From Pseudomonas sp. NBRC 111124 (GTDB taxonomy: Bacteria; Pseudomonadota; Gammaproteobacteria; Pseudomonadales; Pseudomonadaceae), in the NCBI RefSeq assembly GCF_001320245.1, contig NZ_BCBA01000014.1, forward strand, positions 1-56,679: a stretch of DNA of 56,679 bases, given 5' to 3'. The notes beneath the pieces are model-generated. The model worked only from the letters and a program-made list of their open reading frames with translations. It had not been told where the DNA came from and ran no database searches. Below, one piece after another: positions 39,589 to 48,632 of this stretch. Numbering within the stretch: position 1 is the first letter of the stretch; every line of letters begins with the position of its first letter. Made by a program: the position numbers and the translations under genes.

Positions 39589-40146
39589 TTATTCGCCCCA
39601 GACGCTGACGTACTCGGCAGTTTCGAGGATAGGCGCCGTACGCGGCTCGGCCATCGGTGTACCGACATACAGGTAACCGATCAGCTCTTCATTCTCGGCC
39701 AGGCCCAAACCCTTGTGCACATGGGCATCAAAGGCCATGTCGCCCGTGCGCCAGACCGCGCCAATGCCCTGGGCATGGGCCGCAATCAGGATGCCGTGGG
39801 CCGCGCACCCCGCCGCCAGGCGCTGCTCGGACTTGGGCACCTTGAAGTGGTCCTGCAACTTGGCGATCACCACGATCAGCAACGGCGCACGCAGCGGCAT
39901 CGCCCGTGCCTTGTCCAGCGCCGCCTGGCTGGCGTCGCCCTTGTGCTGCAGCGCTTCAGCGAACAGTTCACCGAGCTTGTCGCGGCCCTGACCTTCGATG
40001 GTCAGGAAGCGCCACGGCCGCAGCTGGCCGTGGTCCGGTGCGCGCAGGGCGGCCTGGAACAGCGCCTCGCGCTGGGCCTGGTTGGGCGCGGGGTCGGTCA
40101 GGCGCGGCACGGAAACACGGTTGAGCAATGCGTCGAGAGCCTCCAT
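39589..40146 (-). CDS. Nitroreductase family protein, YdjA-like
   Basis: A 185-residue FMN-dependent oxidoreductase of the nitroreductase superfamily, short YdjA type. FMN-binding motifs are visible: APDHGQLRPWRFLTIEG (N-terminal phosphate/ring site) and GAVWRTGDMAFDAHVHKGLGL near the C-terminus. Members reduce nitroaromatics or quinones with NAD(P)H; the natural substrate is unknown. AGGAGGG precedes the ATG. It is divergent from trkH. Confidence 0.9.
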   Translation of the reverse strand: MEALDALLNRVSVPRLTDPAPNQAQREALFQAALRAPDHGQLRPWRFLTIEGQGRDKLGELFAEALQHKGDASQAALDKARAMPLRAPLLIVVIAKLQDHFKVPKSEQRLAAGCAAHGILIAAHAQGIGAVWRTGDMAFDAHVHKGLGLAENEELIGYLYVGTPMAEPRTAPILETAEYVSVWGE

Positions 40147-40248
40147 CGGCTACCCTCCTGGCAGGTAAATGTGCGGCCATTCTAGCGTTTACATCACCAG
40201 ACCCATAGGTAGAATGGCGCCCTTCCGTTTCGAGTCAGAGCAGATCAC

Positions 40249-41703
40249 ATGGCGTTGCCGACCTTAAGGATCATTGGTTTCATCATCGGCATCTTCCTGA
40301 TTACCCTCGCCGTCGGCATGGCCGTGCCCATGGCGACCCTGGTGATCTTCGAACGCACCGGCGACCTGCCGTCGTTCCTCTGGTCCAGCCTGATCACCTT
40401 CATCGCCGGCCTGGCCATGGTTGTTCAGGGGCGCCCCGAGCACGTCCACCTGCGCCCGCGCGACATGTACCTGCTGACCGTCAGCAGTTGGGTAGTGGTG
40501 TGCATCTTCGCCGCCCTGCCCTTCCTGCTGACACAGCACATCAGCTACACCGACGCCTTCTTCGAAAGCATGTCCGGCATCACCGCCACCGGCGCCACGG
40601 TGCTCAGCGGGCTCGACACCATGTCACCGGGCATCCTGATGTGGCGCTCGATGCTGCACTGGCTCGGCGGCATCGGCTTCATCGCCATGGCGGTGGCGAT
40701 CCTGCCGCTGCTGCGCATCGGTGGCATGCGCCTGTTTCAGACCGAGTCGTCAGACCGCTCGGAAAAGGTCATGCCGCGCTCGCACATGGTCGCCAAGTCG
40801 ATCGTCGGCGTGTATGTCGGCTTCTCGATTTTTGGTGCACTGGCCTTCTGGTGGGCCGGCATGAGCCCGTTCGATGCCATCAACCATGCCATGTCGGCGA
40901 TCTCCACCGGCGGGTTCTCCACCTCTGACCAGTCCCTGGCAAAATGGGACATTCCTGCCGTGCACTGGGTCGCAGTGGTGGTCATGATCCTCGGCAGCCT
41001 GCCCTTCACGCTGTACGTGGCGACCCTGCGTGGCAACCGCAAGGCCCTTTTCCGCGACCAGCAGGTGCAAGGTTTGCTGGGCATGCTGGTGGTGACCTGG
41101 ATCGTGCTCGGCACCTGGTACTGGTACACCACCAACCTGCATTGGCTCGACGCCCTGCGCCACGTGGCGCTGAACGTGACCTCGGTGGTCACCACCACCG
41201 GCTTTGCCCTCGGCGACTACAGCCTGTGGGGCAACTTCTCGCTGATGCTGTTCTTCTACCTGGGCTTCGTCGGTGGCTGCTCTGGCTCGACGGCCGGTGG
41301 CATCAAGATCTTCCGTTTCCAGGTGGCCTACATCCTGCTCAAGGCCAGCCTCAACCAACTGATCCACCCCCGCGCGGTGATCAAGCAGAAGTACAACGGC
41401 CATCGCCTGGACGAAGAGATCGTGCGTTCGATCCTGACTTTCTCGTTCTTCTTCGCCATCACCATCTGCGTGATGGCGCTGCTGCTGTCGCTGCTGGGCG
41501 TGGACTGGATGACTGCACTGACCGGCGCTGCCGGCACGGTGTCAGGCGTCGGCCCGGGCCTGGGCGAAGTGGTCGGGCCGTCGGGCAACTACTCGACGCT
41601 GCCGGATGCCGCCAAATGGGTCCTGTCGACCGGCATGCTGCTCGGCCGCCTGGAGATCATCACGGTGCTGGTGTTGTGTATGCCGGCGTTCTGGCGTCAT
41701 TGA
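40249..41703 (+). CDS. trkH: Trk-type potassium uptake protein TrkH
   Basis: A 484-residue inner-membrane K+ channel subunit. Four selectivity-filter loops are visible, each with a conserved glycine: GITATGATVLSGLD, AISTGGFSTSD, TSVVTTTGFALGDY and GTVSGVGPGLGEV. It works with cytoplasmic TrkA, whose gene is not in this window. The 3' end overlaps the convergent araC-type gene by 44 nt. Confidence 0.94.
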   Translation: MALPTLRIIGFIIGIFLITLAVGMAVPMATLVIFERTGDLPSFLWSSLITFIAGLAMVVQGRPEHVHLRPRDMYLLTVSSWVVVCIFAALPFLLTQHISYTDAFFESMSGITATGATVLSGLDTMSPGILMWRSMLHWLGGIGFIAMAVAILPLLRIGGMRLFQTESSDRSEKVMPRSHMVAKSIVGVYVGFSIFGALAFWWAGMSPFDAINHAMSAISTGGFSTSDQSLAKWDIPAVHWVAVVVMILGSLPFTLYVATLRGNRKALFRDQQVQGLLGMLVVTWIVLGTWYWYTTNLHWLDALRHVALNVTSVVTTTGFALGDYSLWGNFSLMLFFYLGFVGGCSGSTAGGIKIFRFQVAYILLKASLNQLIHPRAVIKQKYNGHRLDEEIVRSILTFSFFFAITICVMALLLSLLGVDWMTALTGAAGTVSGVGPGLGEVVGPSGNYSTLPDAAKWVLSTGMLLGRLEIITVLVLCMPAFWRH

Positions 41704-42721
41704 TCTCGCCGGGTTCCGCACCCAGCCGGGCGCGATACTCGCTGGGGGTCTCATCGAACCAGCGGCGGAATGCCCGGTAGAAGTTGCTCGGGTCGGCAAA
41801 ACCCAGCAGGTAGGCGGTTTCCAGCAAGGTCATGCCTGGCTGGGCCAGGTACTGCTCGGCGAGCTCGCGGCGGGTGTCGTCGAGCAAGGTCTGGAAGCTG
41901 GTGCCCTCTTCCTGTAAACGGCGCTGCAAGGTGCGCTGGGACAGGTGCAGGGCCTGGGCCAGGGTTTCGCGCTTGGGTTCGCCTTGCGGCAAGATGCGGC
42001 ACAGCACTTGGCGCACCCGGTGCGTGACGCGGCTTTCCGAGAAGCGCGCGAGGTACTCACCGGCAAAGCGGTCATGCAGGATGGCCATGGCCTCATTGGC
42101 AGTGGGCAACGGTGCTTCCATGTCGGCCCGCTCGAACACCAGGGCATCGTGCGGTGCGCCGAAAATCAGCGGGGAATGGAAGGCCACCTTGTACGGCTCG
42201 ATATCCTTCGGCTGCGGCCCTTGCACCAGCACCCGTCGCGGCTGAACCGGCCGGCCACTGAGCCATTTGCACAAAGCCAGGGCGCAGGCCAGCGACGCTT
42301 CGGCGCTGTGCCGGGTGGGTGGCAGGTGGTCACCATGCACGGTAAGAATCAGCGAATAGCCTTCAGGGCCCAGGGTGAAACTCAGGTCGGAGCTTTCAGC
42401 AATGATCCGCTGGTAGCGCACCAGCCGCTCGAAACCTTCGGCCAGGGTGCGGCTGGACATCAACGCGTAGCCCACCACATGGAACGATGCCGGGCGTACC
42501 ACCCGTGCCATGTTCAGGCCAATGGCCTCGTTGCCCGAAAGTTCGACCGCCAGCTGCCAGAGGCGCGTCATGGCGTCCTGCGGAAAGCGTGCATCAGGGT
42601 CGTCGAGTGCGGCGAAATCCAGCCCCAGCTGCTTGAACATGGCCGGGCAGTCGAGCCCTTCCAGCTCCAGCGCCTTGACAATCCCTGATGCCCAGCTGGC
42701 TGACGTGGTTCTTTCACTCAT
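41660..42721 (-). CDS. AraC-family transcriptional regulator
   Basis: A 353-residue regulator of the group with an N-terminal arabinose-binding-like domain (about residues 20-205, e.g. GLNMARVVRPASFHVVGYALM). The C-terminal AraC domain has its helix-turn-helices at LAQALHLSQRTLQRRLQEEG and LLETAYLLGFADPSNFYRAFRRWF. The group includes OruR-like regulators of amino acid or sugar use; the target is unknown. The ATG at 42721 is chosen (MSERTTSASWASG); the frame is open 14 codons further. Convergent with trkH (44-nt overlap), divergent from the DUF962 gene. Confidence 0.9.
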   Translation of the reverse strand: MSERTTSASWASGIVKALELEGLDCPAMFKQLGLDFAALDDPDARFPQDAMTRLWQLAVELSGNEAIGLNMARVVRPASFHVVGYALMSSRTLAEGFERLVRYQRIIAESSDLSFTLGPEGYSLILTVHGDHLPPTRHSAEASLACALALCKWLSGRPVQPRRVLVQGPQPKDIEPYKVAFHSPLIFGAPHDALVFERADMEAPLPTANEAMAILHDRFAGEYLARFSESRVTHRVRQVLCRILPQGEPKRETLAQALHLSQRTLQRRLQEEGTSFQTLLDDTRRELAEQYLAQPGMTLLETAYLLGFADPSNFYRAFRRWFDETPSEYRARLGAEPGEINDARTPAYTTPAP

Positions 42722-42876
42722 GGCAGGCTTCTTATACTGACCGCTGCATGCGGTGAACCCCAAGGATACTTATTTGGCGCCTATTGTCACTGGCCGGCCC
42801 CGCCAATGACTCTAGACTCGAATCAGGCTCCACGCCGTGTATCCTGTCCAAAAGTGATAATCCCGGAGCACTGCCC

Positions 42877-43188
42877 ATGACCAGCACCGTGCAGTTTCGC
42901 AGTTTTGCCGAGTTCTATCCGTATTACCTGGGCGAACACAACAACCCCACCTGCCGACGCCTGCATTTTGTCGGCACCAGCCTGGTGATCGCCTTGCTGG
43001 CCTACACCCTTGGCAGTGGCAAGTGGATGCTGCTGCTGGCAGTACCGCTCTGCGGATACGGCTTCGCCTGGGTGGGGCATTTCTTTTTCGAAAAGAACCG
43101 GCCGGCGACCTTCAGCCACCCCTGGTACAGCCTGGTCGGTGACTTCGCCATGTTCCGCGACATCCTGCTCGGCAGGATCAGCCTCTAG
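42877..43188 (+). CDS. DUF962/Mpo1-like membrane protein
   Basis: A 103-residue protein with two hydrophobic helices and the conserved Mpo1/DUF962 pattern: FAEFYPYYLGEHNNPTCRRLHFVGTS and VGHFFFEKNRPATFSHPWYSL. In yeast, Mpo1 is an iron-dependent dioxygenase of the 2-hydroxy fatty acid pathway, with histidines as candidate metal ligands; bacterial function is unknown. CGGAG lies upstream of the ATG. Confidence 0.87.
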   Translation: MTSTVQFRSFAEFYPYYLGEHNNPTCRRLHFVGTSLVIALLAYTLGSGKWMLLLAVPLCGYGFAWVGHFFFEKNRPATFSHPWYSLVGDFAMFRDILLGRISL

Positions 43189-43206
43189 CCTGCAGGTGGG
43201 GCTGGC

Positions 43207-44019
43207 TCATGCCGGCGCGCGCAACGCAGCAGCCTCCTCGGCCAGTCGGGCCTGGGCATCAGCCAGCCGATACAACTCGATGCTGCCATCCAAATGCTCG
43301 ATCAACGCCGTGCACGATTCCACCCAATCGCCGCAGTTGAGGTATTCCACCTCCCCCACCTGGCGAATCTCGGCATGGTGGATGTGCCCGCACACTACCC
43401 CGTGAAAGCCGCGACGGGTGCATTCGTGGGCAATCGCATCCTCGAAGTCGCTGATGAAGTTCACCGCGCCTTTCACCTTGTGCTTGAGGTACGCCGACAG
43501 CGACCAGTAGCCATACCCGTAGCGCGCACGCCAATGGTTGAGCCAGCGGTTGAGCACTAACGTGAACTCGTAAGCACGGTCGCCAAGGAAGGCCAGCCAG
43601 CGGTGATACCGGGTAATCACGTCGAACTGGTCGCCATGGATTACCAACAGCCGACGGCCATCGGCGGTCAGGTGCTCGGCCTCGTCCACCAGTTGGATGT
43701 TGCCCAGCATCAGCTTCGAGTAGCGGCGCAAGAACTCGTCATGGTTGCCGGTGACGTAGATCACCTCGGTGCCGCGCTTGCTCATGGTCAACAGGCGGCG
43801 AATGACATTGGTGTGGGCTTGCGGCCAAAAGATGCCGCCGCGCAGCTTCCAGCCATCGATGATGTCGCCGACCAGGTAGATGCGGTCAGCCTGGTAGCCC
43901 TTGAGGAACTGCGACAGGTGTTCGGCCTGGCAATCACGGGTGCCCAGGTGCACGTCGGATATCCACAACGTGCGCACGCGCAGCTTGCGTGACGGGCGAG
44001 AGAGTTCGACATGTGTCAT
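43207..44019 (-). CDS. Calcineurin-like metallophosphoesterase (LpxH-like)
   Basis: A 270-residue two-metal phosphoesterase. All the family motifs are visible: WISDVHLGTRDCQAEH (D-x-H), YLVGDIIDGWKL (G-D-x-x-D), YVTGNHDEFLRR (G-N-H-D/E), LVIHGDQFDV and VCGHIHHAEIRQ. It resembles UDP-2,3-diacylglucosamine diphosphatase-like proteins but differs from the short LpxH; the substrate is unproven. The ATG at 44019 has GGAG 9 nt upstream. Confidence 0.88.
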   Translation of the reverse strand: MTHVELSRPSRKLRVRTLWISDVHLGTRDCQAEHLSQFLKGYQADRIYLVGDIIDGWKLRGGIFWPQAHTNVIRRLLTMSKRGTEVIYVTGNHDEFLRRYSKLMLGNIQLVDEAEHLTADGRRLLVIHGDQFDVITRYHRWLAFLGDRAYEFTLVLNRWLNHWRARYGYGYWSLSAYLKHKVKGAVNFISDFEDAIAHECTRRGFHGVVCGHIHHAEIRQVGEVEYLNCGDWVESCTALIEHLDGSIELYRLADAQARLAEEAAALRAPA

Positions 44020-44145
44020 GGGCAGGCTCCGGCGCTGTTTGCTGGAGACTGGCAGGCCCAGGTGACAGGTTGGTGGCAGGCATGTGACGAGTGATGGTCT
44101 GCCGCGGATGCGGCACAATGGCGTGCAGCCCCACGAGGACGCCCC

Positions 44146-44910
44146 ATGCCCGGCCCGATACTTTCCTTGCGCCACTACCGCGATGAGCTGATCGCCCACA
44201 GCCACGAGCACCCGCAACTGGTGTTCGGCCTGCACGGCCGCCTGGACTTCGAGGTGCAGGGCCAAGGTGCCAAGGTCGCCCGCCAAGGACTGGTGGTGGT
44301 CCCCGCTGGCGCCCATCACACCTGCGGCAGTGACGTTGGCAGCGATTGCCTGGTGCTGGATGTCCCCAGTGAGCACTGGCTGCACGAGCAGCTGGGGGCG
44401 CATGCCGATGCCAGCCGACGCCTGCTCGACCAGCCCGGCGCACGGGGGCTGGATGGTCGCCAGCAGCAACTGGTGGACTGGCTGGCGGCTAGCCCCATGG
44501 ACGACCCGCTGATTGCCGGGCAAGGCGCCGTGCTGTTGCTGGCCAGCCTCAACCCCGGCGCCTCGGCCATCGTCACGCCCAGCCAGCGCCTGCCCTATGC
44601 CGCGTTCGATGCGCACATCGAGCAGAACGCCGCATACCCCTTGCAGGTGGCCGACCTGGCGCGCATAGCGGGTTTGTCCAGCGCGCGACTGCATGCACGG
44701 TTCACCTTCGAGTGCGGCATGACGCCGATGGACTACATCCGTCAGCGGCGCCTGCTCAAGGCAAGGCGGCTGGTTACACAGACCTTATTGCCCATGGGGG
44801 AAATTGCGGCGCAGGTGGGGTATAGCTCGCAGAGTGCATTTTCGGCAGCGATGCTGCGGGCGTTCGGTTGCTCGCCGCTGGCGATGCGGCGAGAGCCTGG
44901 CGACAACTGA
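44146..44910 (+). CDS. AraC-family regulator with cupin N-terminus
   Basis: A 254-residue regulator. The N-terminal cupin (about 10-80, with HSHEHPQLVFGL and VVVPAGAHHTCG) is followed by a C-terminal AraC domain with VADLARIAGLSSARLHARFTFE and MGEIAAQVGYSSQSAFSAAMLRAFG. The neighbour downstream is an EamA exporter on the same strand, a common pairing (AraC regulator next to a transporter), though a REP pair separates them. GAGGA precedes the ATG. Confidence 0.9.
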   Translation: MPGPILSLRHYRDELIAHSHEHPQLVFGLHGRLDFEVQGQGAKVARQGLVVVPAGAHHTCGSDVGSDCLVLDVPSEHWLHEQLGAHADASRRLLDQPGARGLDGRQQQLVDWLAASPMDDPLIAGQGAVLLLASLNPGASAIVTPSQRLPYAAFDAHIEQNAAYPLQVADLARIAGLSSARLHARFTFECGMTPMDYIRQRRLLKARRLVTQTLLPMGEIAAQVGYSSQSAFSAAMLRAFGCSPLAMRREPGDN

Positions 44911-44963
44911 CGGCAGGATGGCGACAGAACCTGTTGGCCTGTGGCTTTACACTTTGCAGTGCC

Positions 44964-45057
44964 GGCCCTTTCGCGGGTAAGCCCGCTCCCACAGGTACCG
45001 TGTTGCTCTGAAGGGCAGTGATATTCCTGTGGGAGCGGGTTTACCCGCGAAAGGGCC
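44964..45057. repeat. REP pair (BIME) between araC-type gene and eamA gene
   Basis: Two inverted 32-bp REP copies (44964-44995 and 45026-45057) of a variant with internal stem GCGGG-TAAG-CCCGC and outer CTCCCACAGG. The variant sits upstream of the eamA start, unlike most others at convergent junctions. Confidence 0.88.
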
Positions 45058-45089
45058 GCCACAGCCAGTAAAGAATTAAAGGACTTTCA

Positions 45090-45980
45090 ATGAACCACCG
45101 CACCGCCCTCGGCGCCCTGCACATCGGCGCGTTGTTCTTCGGCCTGACCGGCGTCTTCGGCAAGCTGGCCGCCAGCGCCAGCCCGGCGATCATCGTCTTC
45201 GGCCGCGCCGCCTTCGCCGTGCTGGCCCTGGCACTGTTCGCCAGCCTCACCGGCCCCGGCTGGCGCCGCCTGAGCGGCCAGGACATGCGCCGCCTGCTGC
45301 TCGGTGGCGTGCTGCTGGCCGGCCATTGGGTCAGCTTCTTCATCGCCGTGAAGGTCGGCGGCGTGGCCATCGCCACCCTGGGCTTTGCCAGCTTCCCGGC
45401 TTTCACGGTAATGCTCGAAGGCCTGCTGTTCCGCGAGCGCATCCGCCGCAACGAAGGCGTGCTGGTGGTGCTGGTCAGCATCGGCCTGATACTGGTCACC
45501 CCGGCATTCGACCTGGCTAGCCAGGCCACCGGCGGCCTGCTCTGGGCCTTGCTCTCCGGCTTGCTGTTCTCGCTGCTGTCGCTGACCAACCGTGCCGGTT
45601 CCGGGCGTTTGCCGGCCGTGCAGGCGGCGCTGTGGCAGAACCTGGTGGTTGGCGTGTGCCTGCTGCCCTTCGCCGGCCCGGGCCTGAGCCAGGTGGCCAG
45701 CGTGGACTGGCTATGGATCGCCCTGCTCGGGGTCTTCTGCACCGGTGTCGCCCACAGCCTGTTCGTGGCCAGCCTGTCGGTGATCAAGGCGCGCACCGCC
45801 GCCGTGGTGTTCGCCATGGAGCCGATCTACGGCATCGCGGTGGCTTGGGCGGTATTTGCCGAAACGCCAACCCTGCGCATGCTGCTGGGCGGCGTGCTGA
45901 TCATTTTTGCCATCGTACTGTCCAGCCGCATGGCTGCCGAGCAACCGCCCCGGCACAAGGCTGTGGCCGAGGGCGGGTGA
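45090..45980 (+). CDS. EamA/DMT-family transporter
   Basis: A 296-residue inner-membrane protein with ten hydrophobic helices in two EamA repeats (about 5-140 and 150-290), e.g. GVAIATLGFASFPAFTVMLEGLLF and VVFAMEPIYGIAVAWAVFAE, the conserved glutamates at repeat ends. Drug/metabolite superfamily; the substrate is unknown. Its stop codon abuts the stop codon of the convergent SelW-like gene with no gap. Confidence 0.9.
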   Translation: MNHRTALGALHIGALFFGLTGVFGKLAASASPAIIVFGRAAFAVLALALFASLTGPGWRRLSGQDMRRLLLGGVLLAGHWVSFFIAVKVGGVAIATLGFASFPAFTVMLEGLLFRERIRRNEGVLVVLVSIGLILVTPAFDLASQATGGLLWALLSGLLFSLLSLTNRAGSGRLPAVQAALWQNLVVGVCLLPFAGPGLSQVASVDWLWIALLGVFCTGVAHSLFVASLSVIKARTAAVVFAMEPIYGIAVAWAVFAETPTLRMLLGGVLIIFAIVLSSRMAAEQPPRHKAVAEGG

Positions 45981-46262
45981 TCAGCGATCGTTGTGGCCCA
46001 AGTCGCGCTGCGGGTCGATCTGGTCGCGCACGCGCTGCTTGAGCACCTTGGCCTCGGGGAAGCCACCGTCGGCCTTGCGCTCCCAGATCTGCACGCCATT
46101 GCAGGTGATGCGGAAGATCCCACCGGTGCCCGGCTCCAGCGCCACCCGACCGAGGTCGTCGGCGAACGTGCTGAGCAGTTCCTGGGCCAGCCAGGCGGCA
46201 CGCAGCAGCCATTGGCACTGCGTGCAATATGTGATGACGATTTCCGGCTTGTTGTCGGCCAT
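45981..46262 (-). CDS. SelT/SelW/SelH-family (Rdx) protein, cysteine form
   Basis: A 93-residue thioredoxin-like protein. The redox motif is CTQC in VITYCTQCQWLLRAAWLAQ, where eukaryotic SelW has CxxU, followed by GTGGIFRITCNGVQIWERK. The chosen ATG at 46262 has GGAG 9 nt upstream; an ATG three codons earlier leaves no room for a ribosome site. Predicted cytoplasmic redox role; no partner known. Confidence 0.9.
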   Translation of the reverse strand: MADNKPEIVITYCTQCQWLLRAAWLAQELLSTFADDLGRVALEPGTGGIFRITCNGVQIWERKADGGFPEAKVLKQRVRDQIDPQRDLGHNDR

Positions 46263-46328
46263 GCTAAGCATCTCCAGATGAGGGGCCGCTTATACTAGCG
46301 GTCTTTAGCCTTCGGTTTGAGACTCACG

Positions 46329-48515
46329 ATGCGCCGCCTGCTGCTCTGCTTTTTGCTGACGCTCACCGCCCTCACTGCCTTAGCCGCCGAGCCTGCCCGC
46401 CCCAAGGTCGGCCTGGTGCTGTCTGGCGGAGCGGCCCGTGGCCTGGCCCATATCGGCGTGCTCAAGGCCCTGGAGGAACAGGGCGTGCACATCGACGCCA
46501 TCGCCGGCACCAGCATGGGCGCGGTGGTGGGCGGGCTGTATGCCTCCGGCTACAGCGTCGAAGAGCTGGAAAAACTCGCCACCACGCTGGACTGGCAGCA
46601 GGCGCTGTCCGATGCTCCGCCGCGCAAGGATGTGCCGTTCCGGCGCAAACAGGATGACCGCGACTTCCTGGTCAAGCAGAAGCTGAGCTTTCGCGACGAC
46701 GGCAGCCTCGGCCTGCCCCTCGGGGTGATCCAGGGCCAGAACCTGGCACTGCTGCTGGAAAGCAAACTGGCCCACACCGCCGACACCCGCGACTTCGACA
46801 AGCTGCCGATCCCCTTCCGTGCCGTGGCCACCGACATCGCCAGCGGCGAAAAGGTGGTGTTCAGCCGTGGCCACCTGCCACAAGTGATTCGCGCGAGCAT
46901 GTCGATCCCTGCCGTGTTCGCCCCGGTCGAGCTGGATGGCCGCCTGCTGGTGGACGGCGGGATGACCGACAACATCCCGCTCGACGTGGCCCGGGCAATG
47001 GGCGTAGATCTGGCCATCGTCGTCGACATCGGCACCCCGCTGCGCGACCGCAAGCAACTGGCCACGGTGGTCGACGTGCTCAATCAGTCGATCACCCTGA
47101 TGACCCGGCGCAACTCCGAAGAGCAGCTGGCCAGCCTGCACCGCGACGATATCCTCATCCAGCCGCAGCTGGCCGCTTTCGGCGTGACCGACTTCGGCCG
47201 TGCCCAGGACATGATCGACGCCGGCTACCGGGCCACCCGCCTGCTCGACACGCGCCTGGCCGTACTGCGCCAACCCGAGCGCGACGCTGGCCTGGCCGTG
47301 GCCCGCTCGCCAGGCCAGCGCACACCAGTGATAACCGCCATCCGGATCGAGAACGACTCCAAGGTCAGCGACGACGTGATCCGCTACTACATCCGCCAGC
47401 CCATCGGTGAGCCGCTGGCGCTCGACCGCCTGCAGACCGACATGGGCACCCTGTATGGCCTGGACTACTTCGACCGGGTGCAGTACCGCGTGGTACACAA
47501 GGGCGATGACAACACCTTGGTGATCAATGCCCGCGGCAAGCGCGGCGGCACCGACTACCTGCGCCTGGGCCTGAACCTGTCCGACGACCTGCGCGGCGAC
47601 AGTGCCTTCAACCTTGGTGCCAGTTACCGCATGAACGGCATCAACCGACTGGGCGCGGAATGGCTTACCCGCGCCCAGATCGGCGATCAGCAGGAGCTGT
47701 ACAGCGAGTTCTACCAGCCGTTGGACGTAGGTTCACGCTACTTCGTCGCACCTTACCTGGACCTTGGCTCGCAGAATATCGAAGCGACCCTGGACAACGA
47801 CCCGGTCGCCGAATACCGCCTGGAACGCTATGGCTTCGGACTCAACGTCGGCCGCCAGATCGGCACGTCCGGCGAAGTCCGCCTGGGCGTCGGCAAGGCC
47901 TGGGGCGAGGCCGAAGTGCGTATTGGCGACCAGGATCTGCCCTCGGTCAGCTTCAACGAAGGTTTCTACGAGCTGAAGTATTCGTTCGACACCCTCGACA
48001 ACGTGTACTTCCCGCACCGTGGTGAGGACATCAGCCTGACGATGCGCAAGTACGACAAGTCGCTGGATTCGGACGATGACTACCGGCAGTGGCTGCTGAA
48101 CCTGGACAAGGCCTTCAGCGTCGGGGCGAACACCTTTGTGCTGGGTGGGCGCTACGGGCGCACGCTGGACGCTACCGAGGTGGTGACCTCAAGTTTCGTG
48201 CTGGGGGGCGCAAGGGAGTTGTCGGGCTTCCGCCAGGACTCGGTATCAGGGCAGAACATCAGCCTGCTGCGGATGGTGTACTACCGGCGCCTGACGCCAC
48301 GGGCCTATCTGCCGCTGGACTTCCCGCTGTACATCGGTGGGTCACTGGAACGTGGGCGGGCGTGGAACAACGACAATGAGTTCGACAGTGGCTACATCAA
48401 TGCGGCGAGCATCTTCCTGGGGCTGGAGACGCCGTTGGGCCCGTTAAATCTGAGTTATGGGGCCAACACTGCAAATGAGCAGGCGGTGTACCTGAACCTG
48501 GGGCATACCTTCTAG
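46329..48515 (+). CDS. plpD: PlpD-like patatin autotransporter (type Vd)
   Basis: A 728-residue secreted lipase. The signal peptide (MRRLLLCFLLTLTALTALAA) is followed by a patatin domain (about 25-300) with the oxyanion SGGAARGLA, catalytic Ser62 in GTSMG and Asp209 in VDGGM. A POTRA-like segment (about 330-400) and a 16-strand outer-membrane barrel (about 400-728) ending in the terminal Phe of LGHTF follow. The length matches P. aeruginosa PlpD, a phospholipase A1 exported through its own barrel. A TATACT sequence (46291-46296) lies near the start, but no good -35. Confidence 0.92.
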   Translation: MRRLLLCFLLTLTALTALAAEPARPKVGLVLSGGAARGLAHIGVLKALEEQGVHIDAIAGTSMGAVVGGLYASGYSVEELEKLATTLDWQQALSDAPPRKDVPFRRKQDDRDFLVKQKLSFRDDGSLGLPLGVIQGQNLALLLESKLAHTADTRDFDKLPIPFRAVATDIASGEKVVFSRGHLPQVIRASMSIPAVFAPVELDGRLLVDGGMTDNIPLDVARAMGVDLAIVVDIGTPLRDRKQLATVVDVLNQSITLMTRRNSEEQLASLHRDDILIQPQLAAFGVTDFGRAQDMIDAGYRATRLLDTRLAVLRQPERDAGLAVARSPGQRTPVITAIRIENDSKVSDDVIRYYIRQPIGEPLALDRLQTDMGTLYGLDYFDRVQYRVVHKGDDNTLVINARGKRGGTDYLRLGLNLSDDLRGDSAFNLGASYRMNGINRLGAEWLTRAQIGDQQELYSEFYQPLDVGSRYFVAPYLDLGSQNIEATLDNDPVAEYRLERYGFGLNVGRQIGTSGEVRLGVGKAWGEAEVRIGDQDLPSVSFNEGFYELKYSFDTLDNVYFPHRGEDISLTMRKYDKSLDSDDDYRQWLLNLDKAFSVGANTFVLGGRYGRTLDATEVVTSSFVLGGARELSGFRQDSVSGQNISLLRMVYYRRLTPRAYLPLDFPLYIGGSLERGRAWNNDNEFDSGYINAASIFLGLETPLGPLNLSYGANTANEQAVYLNLGHTF

Positions 48516-48532
48516 AGTGCCGGGGCCGCTTT

Positions 48533-48614
48533 GCGGCCCTTTCGCGACACAAGGCCGCTCCTACAGCCGTACGCGTTTCCCTGTAGGAGCGGCCTTGTGT
48601 CGCGAAAGGGCTGC
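48533..48614. repeat. REP pair (BIME) with divergent core, plpD 3' end
   Basis: Two inverted 33-bp REP copies (48533-48565 and 48582-48614) with a different core GCGACACAAGGCCGC. The two arms remain perfectly complementary to each other although the internal stem of each is weakened. It lies at the convergent plpD-marR junction. Confidence 0.85.
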
Positions 48615-48632
48615 AAAGCAGCCCCAGAAAAT

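Noticed and set aside
45981..46262. Selenocysteine in the SelW-like gene
   Set aside because: The codon at the redox site is a normal cysteine (CTQC); no in-frame TGA is needed to read the protein.
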